This document shows positions 1 through 12,115 of a stretch of DNA of 64,000 nt, piece after piece (within the stretch, counting starts at the first letter, position 1; each line of letters begins with the position of its first letter). The stretch is taken from NCBI RefSeq assembly GCF_943734655.1, contig NC_071354.1:233727706-233791705 (forward strand). Direction: 5' to 3'. This DNA is from Sabethes cyaneus. Lineage: Eukaryota; Arthropoda; Insecta; Diptera; Culicidae. The translations under genes were made by a program, and so were the position numbers. The notes under the pieces are model-generated. The model was not told the DNA's origin, made no database searches, and saw only the letters and a program-made list of their open reading frames with translations.

Positions 1-1670
1 CGGCGAAAAGGGACGACCGAAGCTTTTGAATTGTTGAACGATGACGTAATCCCTGGATGCTGCTGCTGCAATGGATGAGCATTCCGCAGGGCTGATTCAC
101 ATGATGATCATTCAGAGTGATTAAGGTGGGGAGCTGCTGCCTGTTAAACAGCAGAATTTCCGGTGTTCTGCTTAGAGTAGCTTCAACTACTGGTTCTAAA
201 TTGAACTTTTTACTTTTAGCTGAAGATTCAACTGTGAAGGTAATAGGGATGCTGTGCATAGAATAAAACTTTGAATTAAATTCCAAACCTGACTACTGTT
301 GAAGTCGAAGCTCTGAGATGGTACTCGGAACGAAGACTCTTCTAAACACTTTTCCCTTGCCTGGTTCTATTCAATCATGAACGGAACAACAGCTTCGCCC
401 ATTCTGCACAAGTCCTCACTCGGCGCTTGAGGGAGAATATGCCGATTGTCGGAGATCTTCCGTCCAAATGAAATACGTGACTAGCGGAGAATAATCAAAA
501 GATAACAGAGTGTGGAATGGTTGGTTGGTGTTTATGTAGTATGTAGTTATGTTAGTCAATCAGTCTCCCCCAGGGCAAGCACAGTAATGGTAACGATATG
601 CGATGCGGTACCTTTTGCTTAAATAGATGCAGCGCGCGTGTGTGTGATAGAGTCGCACGCCACGCCAGGAACGAACGAAAAAGTTATGCTTACTGACGAC
701 TGACTAAGCTCGAAGTAAACTAGGCATACGATAGAGTGGTAAATGGTGAAATGATGATTCCAATGCAGATGTCGTCAACGATGAGAATTTCATCTGAGAC
801 AGTTTTGAGTTTAGAAGTCATAATTAGAATTTTAAATGTGTCCTACATTTCATGTCAAAATGTGCTTGACTACGGGTCGTAGTAATAGGAAGTAGCTAAT
901 TAGACTCGACGTGTTTTCTTTGATGGAGGTTCACAAACGTTGGATTGATAACGGTTTACTTTTGCAGTTGATTCGAGAGAAAAAAATAAAGTAATAGAAG
1001 TAGAAGTGAAAAATTGCTGGTTAAAAATGAAATCAGAAAAATCAAATAGTCTATCAGCATCTTCGCAATATTCTGTTCAGTTAAACAACCAGGAGGTTTG
1101 ACTTCATTATTCTAATTGACATGTATAGCATCTTGAGCAAAGCATTACTCAACTTGAGCCACAACATGATCAACGCCTCATAGTGCTAGTGATTTTGCTA
1201 CAAGACAACGGCGAGCCGCATGTAGCTCAGCCCGTTAAAAGCTACCTGCAAACTATGCCTTCTGTATACTAAATTTTAAACCTTAATTTGTTATGTCGAC
1301 TGTAGAATTTAATATTCTCTTCTAAACTATTTAAGAAAAACTAGAAGGATCCGACCTTGTGGCGCCTCAAATCTCAGATCTTCAATTACTAATTTTGGCA
1401 ACCCAGATAGGGACCGATCGACTTTGAAATACTAACCGGTGGTAGTGAAATTTGCATGAAATTGACTTTCAACCCAACAAACAAGCTTTTCTTTGTTAGG
1501 TGTGTGCGATGATGATAGTGAACAAAATTCAACAAGAAAGGCGTTAATTCGCTTGACGCACGTAGCTACTACCAGTACTGACATAACACAACGCCTCGGA
1601 AGCAATACTCCTGGCGGTGATCACATATTATGAGAAAAAAATTTCAACTCTTCAGGAATTTGAAATAACT
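1..1670. other. Non-coding, presumed intron of the glypican gene
   Basis: No open frame with a recognisable domain, RNA gene or transposon boundary was seen here. Base composition is ordinary AT-rich intron-like sequence. It lies 3' of the glypican exon on the gene strand, so it is inferred to be intronic if the next exon lies before position 1. Confidence 0.5.
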
Positions 1671-2024
1671 TTAACATAATCGGTCCTTTTCAGGGCCATC
1701 AATATTTTGAAAAGATACCGCTGAAATGATGTCACCATGGAAAACCAGACGACAAATGGCAATGCCACGCTCAATGGTGCACACACCAGTTGCCTGCTTC
1801 CTTCCACGGGTAAGTATGCCGCTATCAGAGCGAAATAGACCCAGCGGAGCCGCTCGTTCCACGGGGTAATTAATTATTAAGGAAAGTTGTGCCAAAAACG
1901 AAGATGATGCGCTGGGCCTTGGTAACCTGGTGAAGTAAAATTTGGCTGGAATTGACATCATCAGCAAGCATCCGACTGTTTCAAACGAGTTCTCTCGTCG
2001 GATCAGCCCATCATCCAGCGCCAT
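1671..2024 (-). other. Unassigned 117-codon open frame
   Basis: An uninterrupted minus-strand frame just upstream of a SINE insertion. No family motif was recognised, and no splice sites or neighbouring frames extend it convincingly. It may be a chance frame or a decayed fragment of an unknown gene or transposon. No function is assigned. Confidence 0.15.
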
Positions 2025-2053
2025 CCAAAATTTAATATCATTGTGCCAGCCGA

Positions 2054-2266
2054 CCTCTCAGTTGGCCTCGAGGTATGATGCTGGCCTAATAAGCCAGTCG
2101 TCGTATGCTCGAATCTCGGCTGGGACAGGCTGTTGGAATCAACAGGATCGTAGCAACTGGCCCTGCAATTGTCCTGTATTCTAACAGCTGGCTGCGAAGT
2201 CTGTCGTATAAAATACAGAAGGTCAAATTTCGATAACGAAATGTAGCACCTGGGCTATGTTTTGCT
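2054..2266 (+). mobile_element. tRNA-derived SINE, copy 1, with 13-bp target-site duplication
   Basis: The 5' part looks like a tRNA (CTCAGTTGGCC, then a B-box-like TCGAATCT near 2110) and the body ends in TTTTGCTT. The insert is flanked by an exact 13-bp repeat, TTGTGCCAGCCGA, at 2041-2053 and 2267-2279. Two related copies lie at 57719-57937 (plus) and 33862-34024 (minus), sharing CCAGTCGT, GCTGCGAAG and other blocks. SINEs are transcribed by RNA polymerase III and mobilised by a LINE. The exact duplication indicates target-primed insertion, probably fairly recent. The family was not named. Confidence 0.82.
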
Positions 2267-2330
2267 TTGTGCCAGCCGATGCTTCCTTCATTAGCCTCGG
2301 AGCAATGCAATCAGCCGTCGATTTCTAGAT

Positions 2331-3406
2331 GGTTCAGTGAAAGTGGTCCAGTACGCTTCAAAAGTGCTCACCAAAGCTGAATAGAACTACAATCAGTGGA
2401 ATCGCGAAGATGTAAAATTTGCCGACAGCAAATTCCACAAAATTCCATCTGCACTTCCATCTGAAAACTCACCACGCTCCTCTGCTGCGAATCTTCGCAT
2501 TCAAAAAGGGCATTTCCGTCTACACTGTCATCAGCAGACTTCAACGGTTTGCTTTGACTCTACTGCTGTATTATACAGTGTTCGAAAAAATTGACAGCCC
2601 TGCATGAAGGCGAATATAAAACGCATTCAGCACAGACAGTTTTACCTCTGGTAGTATTCTTTTGTCTATCAGCTCATGGACTAGTGACTTCTGAACTGCT
2701 GACAGTGTTTGTCTTTCTCAGTTTTCTTCCCTTCAAAACAATTCATTTGTGCATTCATTGCAGTGCTGAATGATTGCTCGACTAACTAGAAACAGCAAAG
2801 AATGAGCAGTATATTGCATCAATTCAGGCGTATTGCATAAATTGAATATGAGAATTCTAACCAACCTGCTGCCGTATGACTTCAGGATCGAGTCCTTGGC
2901 GACCATCAAGTTCGGCAACGCTGATTTTATCTCCGGTCAAAGCATTTGTCTCGTTTTTTAAATTTTGACTCTTGATGTTAGACATTCGTTTTTTTTTAAT
3001 TTTGACTTTTTTGCTAAAATTCTGTTTTTTGTGAATACCGAAGTTTTCGACTTTTGACGTTAAAGTCCAATATTGCCATAAATAAGTCTGATGGGTTGTA
3101 AAACAATATTAACTCCGATTAGGTACAAGTTCTATTTCGAATCCAATCCCGAATGTTCAGATTCAATTTTTAAAGTTAAATTTTAAGTCAAATTTTAAAT
3201 AAAATCTGAGGTTCGAGTTCGAATTGAAATTCCAATTTAAGCCCAAATCAGTTCATTAGTTTTTGAATCTAAATATAGTGGAAAGACAGATAGGCAAATG
3301 TTCTTTTTTATGTTACCGACTGTCGGTCTGTTAATAAATCAGAAGTTATTTTGTACTCTCTGACGTTTCTATACCATATCTTTTAGTCTTTAACAAAGAT
3401 GTTTTT
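2331..3406. other. Non-coding AT-rich stretch
   Basis: Short chance frames only. Around 3120-3260 the sequence is a degraded version of the 12-bp AATTTCAAGTCC minisatellite seen elsewhere in the window. Confidence 0.5.
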
Positions 3407-3796
3407 GACGTAGGACTACGTCTTTGTTTACTATACTGGGACTGGGTAGCACTTCGTGAAAACGAAAATAAAAGCGTAACGTTTGAATGAAAGATTTCAA
3501 ATGTTAATAACTACCAAACTACTGAACGAAACTGAACAATTTATATGTCGTTGGATAGATAAAATGACCAGCAATTTTATGGAGGGGGTAAGAGAACAAC
3601 TTTAATGAGGGCGTAAGAGGGGGGCTCCTATACAAATGAAATACAAATTTCCTCATAACTCCAGTACTGATCAAGCAAATGGAACCAAATTTGGCATGTG
3701 GGGGTTTTAGATGGCAAGAATTTTTACTATGGTTCCCTTTCTAAGGGGGGGGGTCTCCCATAAAAATGAAATAAAAATTTCCTACGTCCTACGTCG
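3407..3796. repeat. MITE-like repeat with GACGTAGGA ends
   Basis: The left end reads GACGTAGGACTACGTC, and the right end at 3788-3796 reads TCCTACGTC, the inverted match of the first nine bases. There is no open frame of note. The same outer motif bounds the two 1.07-kb repeats at 12162-13179 and 22549-23571, so all three probably belong to one non-autonomous transposon group. The target-site duplication is unclear. Confidence 0.5.
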
Positions 3797-4372
3797 CCCT
3801 TTCGTACAACCCTTAGGGCTGTATACCTTGTAGTTTTTTAATTTGACTAGTCACTTTAGCAGCTAAGGTCGTTCGTGACTTCCCCGGGGATTTACCCCTG
3901 TTTTGACAAATGTTAAATGTTTTTTTTTGCCTTGGTTTCCTTGCTTTTTCCTTCGATTACTTTATCTCAGCTTTCTCCAAATAGATTTCATGCTGTTTAT
4001 ATATCTTACATAATCTTATTCTAATTTTACTACTAATTTTAATCTGAACCTATTCTTTACACAATTTGGGTACTTTCACCTAGTTTACTGCTTATTGTCT
4101 ACCTCAACCTGGCACCATTAAATGAGTGGAGTGAGTGAGTGAATCAGTGGAGTGAGTGAGCGAATGAGTGGAGTGAGTGTGTGAAGAAGTGAAGTGAATG
4201 AGTGAATCAATGTTGCAAATCGAGCGAGAAGTCAACGATGACTACTCTCACATGAGAGAGAAGGAGAAGCATAACACTTAACGCATATGACAAACAAAAA
4301 GCTGTCGTTGCGGTGTGCAGACATTCTGCTACTTACACGCTCGGGAAAGCACAGCCTCATATCGTCATTATA
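3797..4372. other. Non-coding with degenerate GAGT tetranucleotide tract
   Basis: Non-coding. At about 4120-4205 it contains a degenerate (GAGT)n tract like the longer array at 5497-5645. Confidence 0.5.
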
Positions 4373-5118
4373 ACGGGTGACAACTAAAATTTTGGAATTT
4401 CTTAAGCTGTCAAAAAAGACAAAGATACCTGAAGAAGATTTGATTTACCGAAATTAAAGATACATTATTCATTGTTGAAAAAAATTAGTGTACATTTGAA
4501 AACGGTCCGTAATCGGCTGTTCGGCGAAGCTTTCGTTTGACGTCGAAACAGGAGCGTTGTACGGCCGTCATGTCAACTTTGCGAATGCATCTCTTGACCA
4601 ATCAACTTTTTGCAATCCGTAGTTCTCCAGGTATTTTTGTACATCAAGGAACTCAAAACCCCGAAGAAATCTTCGATTGGGCGCACTGAGACAGATTTTT
4701 CGAGTCGTGGTAAATATGGGAACGGATGAATATTCAGGGACGATTGTGTTTTTTGGCGTAATGCGATGATGCGCTATTCAGCCAAAACACGTATTGTCCA
4801 TCTGCATGATGTTTTTGTAGAAACGGGATCAAAATTTGTTGAAGAAATGGGAAAGAGAACGATGTCCTTCTGCGTCCATAATTTTGGCAGGTCTTTCACT
4901 ATCTTGCTTGCGAATAGTTGTTGGGCATCTCGAAATGCTTCTTGTTTCGACGTCATTTTAAGCAAAAAAAGGCAAGCATAAGCAAAACAAAAAATATTGA
5001 CAAAAAGAGGAGAGAGAGAGAGAGAGAGCTAACACATCCGTACTCTCATTTCTCTCTGAGCTCGTTTATTGTTGAGTATAGGGGCCTAAAAAAATCCAAA
5101 ATTTTAGTTGTCACCCGT
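4373..5118. mobile_element. Tc1/mariner-type element, TA-flanked, with 24-bp identical TIRs
   Basis: The ends are inverted repeats starting ACGGGTGACAACTAAAATTT, identical over the first 24 bases, and flanked on both sides by TA (4371-4372, 5119-5120). This is the TA duplication expected of Tc1/mariner. At 746 bp the element is shorter than a full mariner (about 1.3 kb), so it is internally deleted. It encloses a minus-strand transposase remnant and a short GA tract at 5010-5027. Confidence 0.88.
4485..4965 (-). pseudogene. Tc1/mariner transposase C-terminal remnant
   Basis: Minus-strand translation gives VRPIEDFFGVLSSLMYKNTW, matching the RPIEDFW block after the last catalytic acidic residue in mariner-like (DD37-type) transposases. 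After a frame change it continues IRKVDMTAVQRSCFDVKRKL and ends in a stop near 4485. Upstream pieces (codons around 4774-4965) are in other frames and interrupted by stops. The N-terminal DNA-binding domain and the first catalytic aspartates were not found. It is broken and non-functional. Confidence 0.75.
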
Positions 5119-5496
5119 TACATAACTTACTCGCGAGTCAAATAACTCGTGAGCTGCCCGAGAGGGCTAGTGGCGCACTGGTGTACAGATTTTGCATTAC
5201 TTTTTCATTTCTTTTTGATCTTTACCCTCGATTCTACTCAGGGGCGGGAGTGCGAGCTGCAATGGCAAACGAGAGCGACAACCGTAGCTGTTTGCTAAAT
5301 ACACACTCCCAAAAACTCGTCGCAGTTTATGAATAAATAAGAGCGAGAGTCCGAAAGAGATGCTTATGCCGGCGTATTCGTTAAAATGAGTACGCGTTGT
5401 GTAAAAAAATTGGACCACACGAGTATAGGGAGCCTACACTGCGGAGCGCAACACTGGAGTGAATTACCGAATGAGTGGTGTGACCGAATGAATGGA

Positions 5497-5645
5497 GTGA
5501 GTGAGTGAGTGAGTGAGTGAGTGAGTGAGTGAGTGAGTGAGTGAGTGAGTGAGTGAGTGAGTGAGTGAGTGAGTGAGTGAGTGAGTGAGTGAGTGAGTGA
5601 GTGAGTGAGTGAGTGAGTGAGTGAGTGAGTGAGTGAGTGAGTGAG
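5497..5645. repeat. (GTGA)n microsatellite, about 150 bp
   Basis: A near-perfect GTGA/GAGT tetranucleotide array, with degenerate flanks at about 5455-5496 and 5646-5780. Confidence 0.97.
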
Positions 5646-5780
5646 CGAGTGAGTAGAGTGCGCGAGTGAGAGAATGAGTGGAATGCGTGAGTGAGAGAAT
5701 GAGTGGAGTGAGTGAGGGATTGACTGAGTTAGTGAGTGAATGATTGAATGGATGAATGAGTTACTTAGTGAGTGAGTTCA

Positions 5781-8700
5781 ATCATTGAATTCCAGCTACC
5801 CAAGGATCCCGCTTGGGTTAAGAGGAACGGTACACATACTTAATAAGCGTTGCTTCATAACCCTCCCTTCTCTAATTTTCCGTTCTTTTCCCTTCACGCC
5901 TTGTCTCGCTCTGGAGACCTTATCAACACATTTGTACCATTACTTTCTTCTACAGATCCCTCCATCCCTTCATCGAAAAAATTGCCGTTACAAAAAGTTA
6001 AAAAAATACCTGACTTCATTACACAGGTCAAAATAAAAACCATTGTTGCGAAGCCCACACTCGTGTGGTCTAATTTTCTAACACGCACGTTCTCGGTCTA
6101 ACGAACACACCGGCATGAGCATCTCTCCAGGACTTCTTTTCTCATTTATTCATACTCTGCGATAAATTTTTACGAGTATCTCTTTAGTTATCAATCACGG
6201 CCGTCGCTCACGCTCGTCATTTCAACTCGAGCAGTTGATTACGAACGCTCACGAGGGCCCGCATTCTTATCCTCGTGTAATATGAGGGTGTAAGAAGAAG
6301 AAGAAAAGAAATAGTAAAACAGTATCTGCAGCCAAATATCCCACTTACACTCGTGGGTCATTCACAGCTCACGAGCTGTTGGTTTCGTGAGCGGACTGCG
6401 CAGAACGACGCTACGAGGTTGTGTGCTCACGAATAAACGAGAAAAAAATGGAATAAATTCTTTTAGGTCTACTATATTTTATGTGACCTTTACAGATAGA
6501 CTGTGAATATGGGACTAATTTGATTACTTTAAAAATACTAGGAAGAGACTAAAACCGGAAAGAAAAATAGACATTCAAGTTTAAAAGTTGAAGGCACTGC
6601 ATTACCAGCATATTCCGTTTTTTCGTCATATGGATGTGTGTGTTTGTTGCCGATGTGGAAACCCATTTTGAAGCAAGATTTTTAATTATTAGTGTCGTTT
6701 TAGTATCGACCTTGCTTTTGGTAATTGAATCATTATAACTATAAAAAAAGCGAACATTGTAACTGTAACATTAAAAAGCACTTTCCGTTATTGTTTTCTC
6801 TTCAATAAGCATAACTAGTTCCACGATGAGCATGTAGGTTTATCCCTGCTCATCAGTGATATCCAGTTTCCCCCCCTAAGCGCTTGTCCACACGCCCAGC
6901 GCTCAATCATTAAAAGAACCATCAGGACCAGAGCCACTAGGTCTGACCGGTAAAAACTCAACGGTCCAAGCTGGTCAAAAGCATACAAACACACCACCTA
7001 TTATGTGAATGTCATGCATAATTATCACATTAATTGAACTGTAATTGAGAATCGTTAATCATCACATGTTCCGTGGGCACTTGATCCGGCTGTCTCTGTC
7101 ACTGCTGCACTGTTTATGCTGCTTGTGCTACTAGCTAGGTAGGTAGGTATAGGTACTAACCTTCCATCATCCGCAGACCACAGCTGGAACCCCTCCCATC
7201 CCGTGGATCCCAGTGCTGGAAAATTACCCTACTTATTGCCTTTAAGCCCTTTCAACGATAGCTAGTAATTATTGCTTCATCAGTGAGTGCGCGCATTTGG
7301 TCGCCCGTGTTTTAGTTTGTTCCATTTGTGTTTGCACTGGAAATTGCAGAATTTCCGTTGGGTGAAATATTTACCTACGTATAAACACTCTCGTGTGTTT
7401 GGATTGTATTGTATTACATTGTTTAATTCAGGGTGGAAAGTATACATTTGGTATGAAACTAGTTGACGCACTGATTAGGATTAATTGCTGGCTTATTACG
7501 TCTGTAATGCTAGGTATGCTCGAACTTACAGTGGTGGACATACTTTATACCTCTATACTTTAGACGTTTTGTTTCAATGTTTTATTAATTGCATTTCATC
7601 CTAACTTTAATTGAATTTTTCCGTATTTTATCCAAACTTGGCCAAGTTTTAATAAATTTTCTGACTCTTTATCTGCATTTCGATTCTGTTTAGTTTTTGA
7701 TTTTACGACACTATTATTTTATTTTAAATCAAATTAATCTCAATCATGTTGTTATGTCAATAATAAACCAAGTCTGTTCTATTTTTCACTAATTTTCCAT
7801 TTCATCAGGTGTGACTAAAGGAAAGTCTACCACTGTAGGCACACCCCGTCGGCTTCAAGTCCCGTTTCCGTTCGTCGTCGATTCACCGTGGAAATAAATT
7901 ATAACTAAAACCAACAGCATTGGCTTCCAAATAATTGATCGTATTAATCAATGATACCGGTATGTGTTTAAATACAGCACCAAACACTGTCTATGTCAAT
8001 ATGCCTTGCTGTGCCGTTTTCCCCTGGGGTAAACTGAACAAAACCCCAATGGCCTCCCGGGTCGTCGTCGTCATCGTCGTCGTTTACCCCACCACAGCAT
8101 AGGTAAGGGCGTTTCTTTTTTCTCTCCCACGAATCGGTAGCTGAAGTGAGTGCCCCCTCCGCGCTAACCCGTCGAGCGTCGTCTACCGGCTCGGTAGCAA
8201 CATCCACTAAGTTTATGCGAGCAGTATAAAGCGTAAATGATAGGATTATGCTGCGAATTGCTGACGATGCTTTCGCATAAAGCCAGAATGGCGCAGCGTG
8301 TAACCGCTGCCGCACCACCGCTCCCCACCGATCGAGTGCCGTGTTTTATGGCTTTGCTCGAGACGGAAACTTCAGGTGATTTTATTTAGCTGATTTGCAG
8401 CTGACAGCATGCAACTCAATGAGAGCGGTAATGAGGAATGCTCGCGTGCCGCTTGACGGTGTTTGCTCTGAAGTAGCGAAGATTAATTAGTTGGGACTCC
8501 GCTGCTGGGGTGCCGGATGAATAGCTGGTTTGAAAATGTAGAGTACTTGGTAATGGCGTCGTGCCATAAAAGAAACAGGTCCGCTTTGAAGTACAGTTTT
8601 ATGAACTTACATGCTGGATGGTGTGGAACTAACATATTGGATTGAGCGACCTCATGTTTAGCAATACTACTAAGTAGCGTTACGTAGGATTTATTCTGCT

Positions 8701-9088
8701 AAACCAAATCTCTTGGAATTTTGTTTTCGATGTGAATCGATTCACTTCTGTTAAAATCAGCTCACCGGTTCCTGGCAACAAACGACGAAAGGGGTGCAAT
8801 ATCTCTGGGAAAAGTATCTTCTTCTTAGAATTCAAACCACTCAAGTGGAATTAGTGAAATAGTCCCTCTGTTTCTGTTGGCCGCCACTTTCCACGTAATG
8901 GCCATACCGTAGACCAGGTGATGCAACGAGCATGCCGTCTCGTGGTGTTTACTTTTACCGTTCCCGTAAATATTATACATCAAGAAAAAGCTGAACAAGC
9001 TGTCTGCCTGCTAAATTTATATCGACCGGCCGGGCCGAGCCGGGCCGGGGCCGATGCTGATACTCTTCAATTAGAACGATCAATCGGG
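5781..9088. other. Unique non-coding stretch
   Basis: No gene, RNA or transposon end was recognised. Small features are a (TAGG)n run near 7136 and a CGTCGT trinucleotide tract near 8066-8090 that creates a minus-strand Asp-rich frame. Inferred to be intronic. Confidence 0.5.
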
Positions 9089-9225
9089 CGAAAAATTAAT
9101 TCAATATTTCCGATATTGCACCGTTCCTGCTTCGAAGTAAATAAACAAAGCATCGAACCGCAGAAACACCCACTCGATGGCCATTTCGGTGAATGTAATC
9201 TGATGCAAGTAAAACCGCAAATTAG
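9089..9225. promoter_or_regulatory. Duplicated non-coding element, copy 1
   Basis: About 137 bp matching 10517-10641 with substitutions and small gaps. Shared blocks include CGAAAAATTAATT, TGCTTCGAAG, AAATAAACAAA and GGCCATTTCGGTGAA. No transposon ends or target duplications surround either copy. The regulatory label is an inference from preserved blocks, including a homeodomain-like TTAATT core, in unique intronic DNA. Confidence 0.4.
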
Positions 9226-10516
9226 CGCTCCTCATGCGTTCCTTGGTTGGGCTGGGCATGGCAAGAAGAATCATACTTATCGTCTGAAATGGATCGCGCT
9301 TGCTCGCTCTCGCTTAGGCTTCGGAAACTGTGGAATGCTTTTTCGAACTGAAGCAATACACAATCGATCCGTGATGTGGGTGGTGGGAGACGCACCACCC
9401 GGGCGGGATTATGGGATGCACTTTGGCTGGCGATGGTGGGGGCGCGGTAAATCGTTGCGGTATCGGGGTTTGATTGATCGGGCACAACTGCGAACTTGCG
9501 GCCAGGGTAAAACGCGTGTCAGACCGCGAGCTGAACGATCTTGAACTTGATTGATTCGGGCTGCCATCATGAATGCACTTGTTGTCCAAGATGGCATTCT
9601 CCGGTTGTTTGTTTCTAAATCACACAGCTGCAAACATTAAATGAGAAATCGAATCGAATATAATGCCGGCGTTGTTTCAATTGAAATGACCTACGCGTCC
9701 TTTATTGTCATTCGACGAGGTTAGATTCGGTTGCGGTTGATGAGATATTTTCTATCAATATAATTATTAGATGAAATTGCAACTTGGACTAAGCAAAAAT
9801 AAACCTTTTATCGAAAAAAGATCAATATTCAACAGTGACCGACCTATTTAATACTGCATAAATTAATGCTATTTTCCGAACTTGAATGTGATTAAAACAA
9901 CGCAAAAATGCAAATACCTTTCTCCCAAAATAGCCTTGAGCTTCGCGTTTTATTCTCCCCCCAGAAGTTCGGACACAGAAAAATCCTCCACAGTTTTATC
10001 AGTAATCGGTTTTTTTCACAAATTCTACGAATCGCAAAACGCAGCAGAAATGGGGAAAAAACTTTTTTCCTTTCATCCGGATAATAGAACCCAGTTTTTC
10101 GTTGCAGAGTGCTATCTTGGATTGGAACTTATTCCCGCTGCTGAACAAAACGAGCAAAAAAATGGATAAAATTTTTCACACAGCGACAGCAAAGAGCGCA
10201 CTGATAAAATAAAATTACGTTGATGGAGATCTAACTTTGTATTAATCCGGGCGATAAAAGTAGCGATTTGTGGTTCACTGCATCGGAAATGGCTCAAGAA
10301 ATGGCATAACGAACAGTGATTGGATTAATTTCCAACTTTACCACCGCCAACTTCAGCGAAGTCTATAGAACCAGTTCCATTTCTTTTCAACCGATTTCAA
10401 CGTATGTACTTTCTCGTTGGCTAGGCCAATCGAAGTTTGCATTTTGGTACACATATTTTGAAACTTTCTTACTCCTAACAAAAACAAACGCGACAACACG
10501 CCGAGAAGGAAAGAAG

Positions 10517-10641
10517 CGAAAAATTAATTAAGTATTTCCAATGTTGCACAGTTTATGCTTCGAAGAAAATAAACAAATCGTGAAAACACCCACTCGAAGG
10601 CCATTTCGGTGAACCAAAGTCGAACCAAGTAAGGCCACAAC
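10517..10641. promoter_or_regulatory. Duplicated non-coding element, copy 2
   Basis: Second copy of the element at 9089-9225, in the same orientation about 1.43 kb away. It retains CGAAAAATTAATTAAG, TGCTTCGAAG, AACACCCACTCGA and GGCCATTTCGGTGAA. The copies have diverged enough to be old, yet the blocks stay ordered. The function is unknown. Confidence 0.4.
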
Positions 10642-12115
10642 TGACTTGCATATAGTTTTTGCTTGAAAATAATTTCCTATTTAAAACTTTTAATTAAAAA
10701 TAAATTGCTCATGGGCATTTAAATTTACTCGTCCGAAAACTGACCACTGATTTTAACATCTACCATATCCTGGTTGTACCTAGTGCAGAATTAACCTTGA
10801 AATTGACGATTTCTGTTAAATTTTTATTTTGACAAAAATATCCTGCCTGAAGAAGCTAGCTGCTCAAGAAAGCTAGCCCCGGTAGCTATGGCCAAGCTTA
10901 GAGTCCATCTTCGATTATAATCTATGGTAAGTCTTCGTGATGCACTTAAAAAAACACTTAAGCAGCTTTGCATATTATCCCGTATTATCTCATTTGCAGA
11001 CAAATGAGACAATCGTTGCGAAAAAAATAAAAAATAATTCGCTTAGCTTGCAGCAGTCAGTTTCATCACGGACACAGATGCTGGCGGGTTGATAACCAAA
11101 AATAAACAGTCGCGCTACAAAAATAGTCATTCCAATGCATTTTGGTTAGTGACGAAAAAGCCCCGATTTTATTGGAAATGATATAACAAATTTGGAATTT
11201 GAGATGGTTATTCGCTGAGTTTTTTTTTCAGGTAGAGAATGAAAGGAGGAAACTTTTTTCCGGGTAAATTCTACTAGTAATTTGATTATTCGCATTATAG
11301 TTATTGTACGTATTTTAGATAGCTATTTGCAGGCTATTTCGGATTACTATTTGAAGCCCTAACCTAACCCTAACACTGCCAGCAATGTTCTAGCACAAAC
11401 AACTACAAATGAACCAAGGAAGACATATCTCGAACCATCAGTATTATCAACTTATCAAGGCTCAACCCATGGAATAAATTCCATCTTCCATCCTCCTAGC
11501 ATTTTTGCATTATCCCAAAATAATCTACAAAGTAAATTGAGCGCTGCACGACGTTGGCGTTCGCGGTAGTCGACAGAAGCTTTAAACCATAGAGTCGCAC
11601 CCCTCGAAACCAAACAGCTAGTGCGCAGTATTTATAACGGCAACCGTCGCCAAATCCCAAAAACCGACAGCCACCAAGCACCCCGCTGTCCCTGTAGTCT
11701 GCATGTCAACGTTAATGCATTGGAACGTTTGTTCTACTTTCTGAATTTTTAAGATTAGCTAAGATTTTTAATATTTTGCTCCTAACTTTCTTCAGCGGTT
11801 CTTTATACCTCTTCTCATCCTCTCCCTGGTTAGCTTTAACTGAATTTTCTTGCTTATCGAGATGAGTTTATACATTCTGGAACACTTCGATCAACATTAG
11901 CAGAAATCTTACTTCACTTAAATGGGAACATTATTAGAATGAATTATGTAAAACATAGGATAAAAAATTAATATGAATTTTAGGATCCCCTAAAATTTGT
12001 ATTTAAATCGTTATTTAAATTGATTGTTAGGTTATTCTTCGATATCCAATTGGATCTGGTGACTTTGCTTATTTTCCCTTTTTTAAACTTTTCAAATTGG
12101 CATTATAGGAAAACA
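10642..12115. other. Non-coding stretch
   Basis: Only chance frames. A short CCTAACCTAACCCTAAC run near 11357 is too short to be telomeric DNA. Confidence 0.5.

Noticed and set aside
1682..1697. Histone-type 3' stem-loop (GGTCCTTTTCAGGGCC)
   Set aside because: The hairpin resembles the histone mRNA end, but no histone coding sequence lies upstream on the plus strand.
8918..9544. A 208-codon plus-strand frame
   Set aside because: The longest non-repeat frame in the left part, but with no domain, biased composition, overlapping frames on the other strand, and overlap with the duplicated non-coding element.
11350..11375. Telomere-like CCTAACCCTAAC
   Set aside because: Only two or three units, and insects of this type do not use this repeat.
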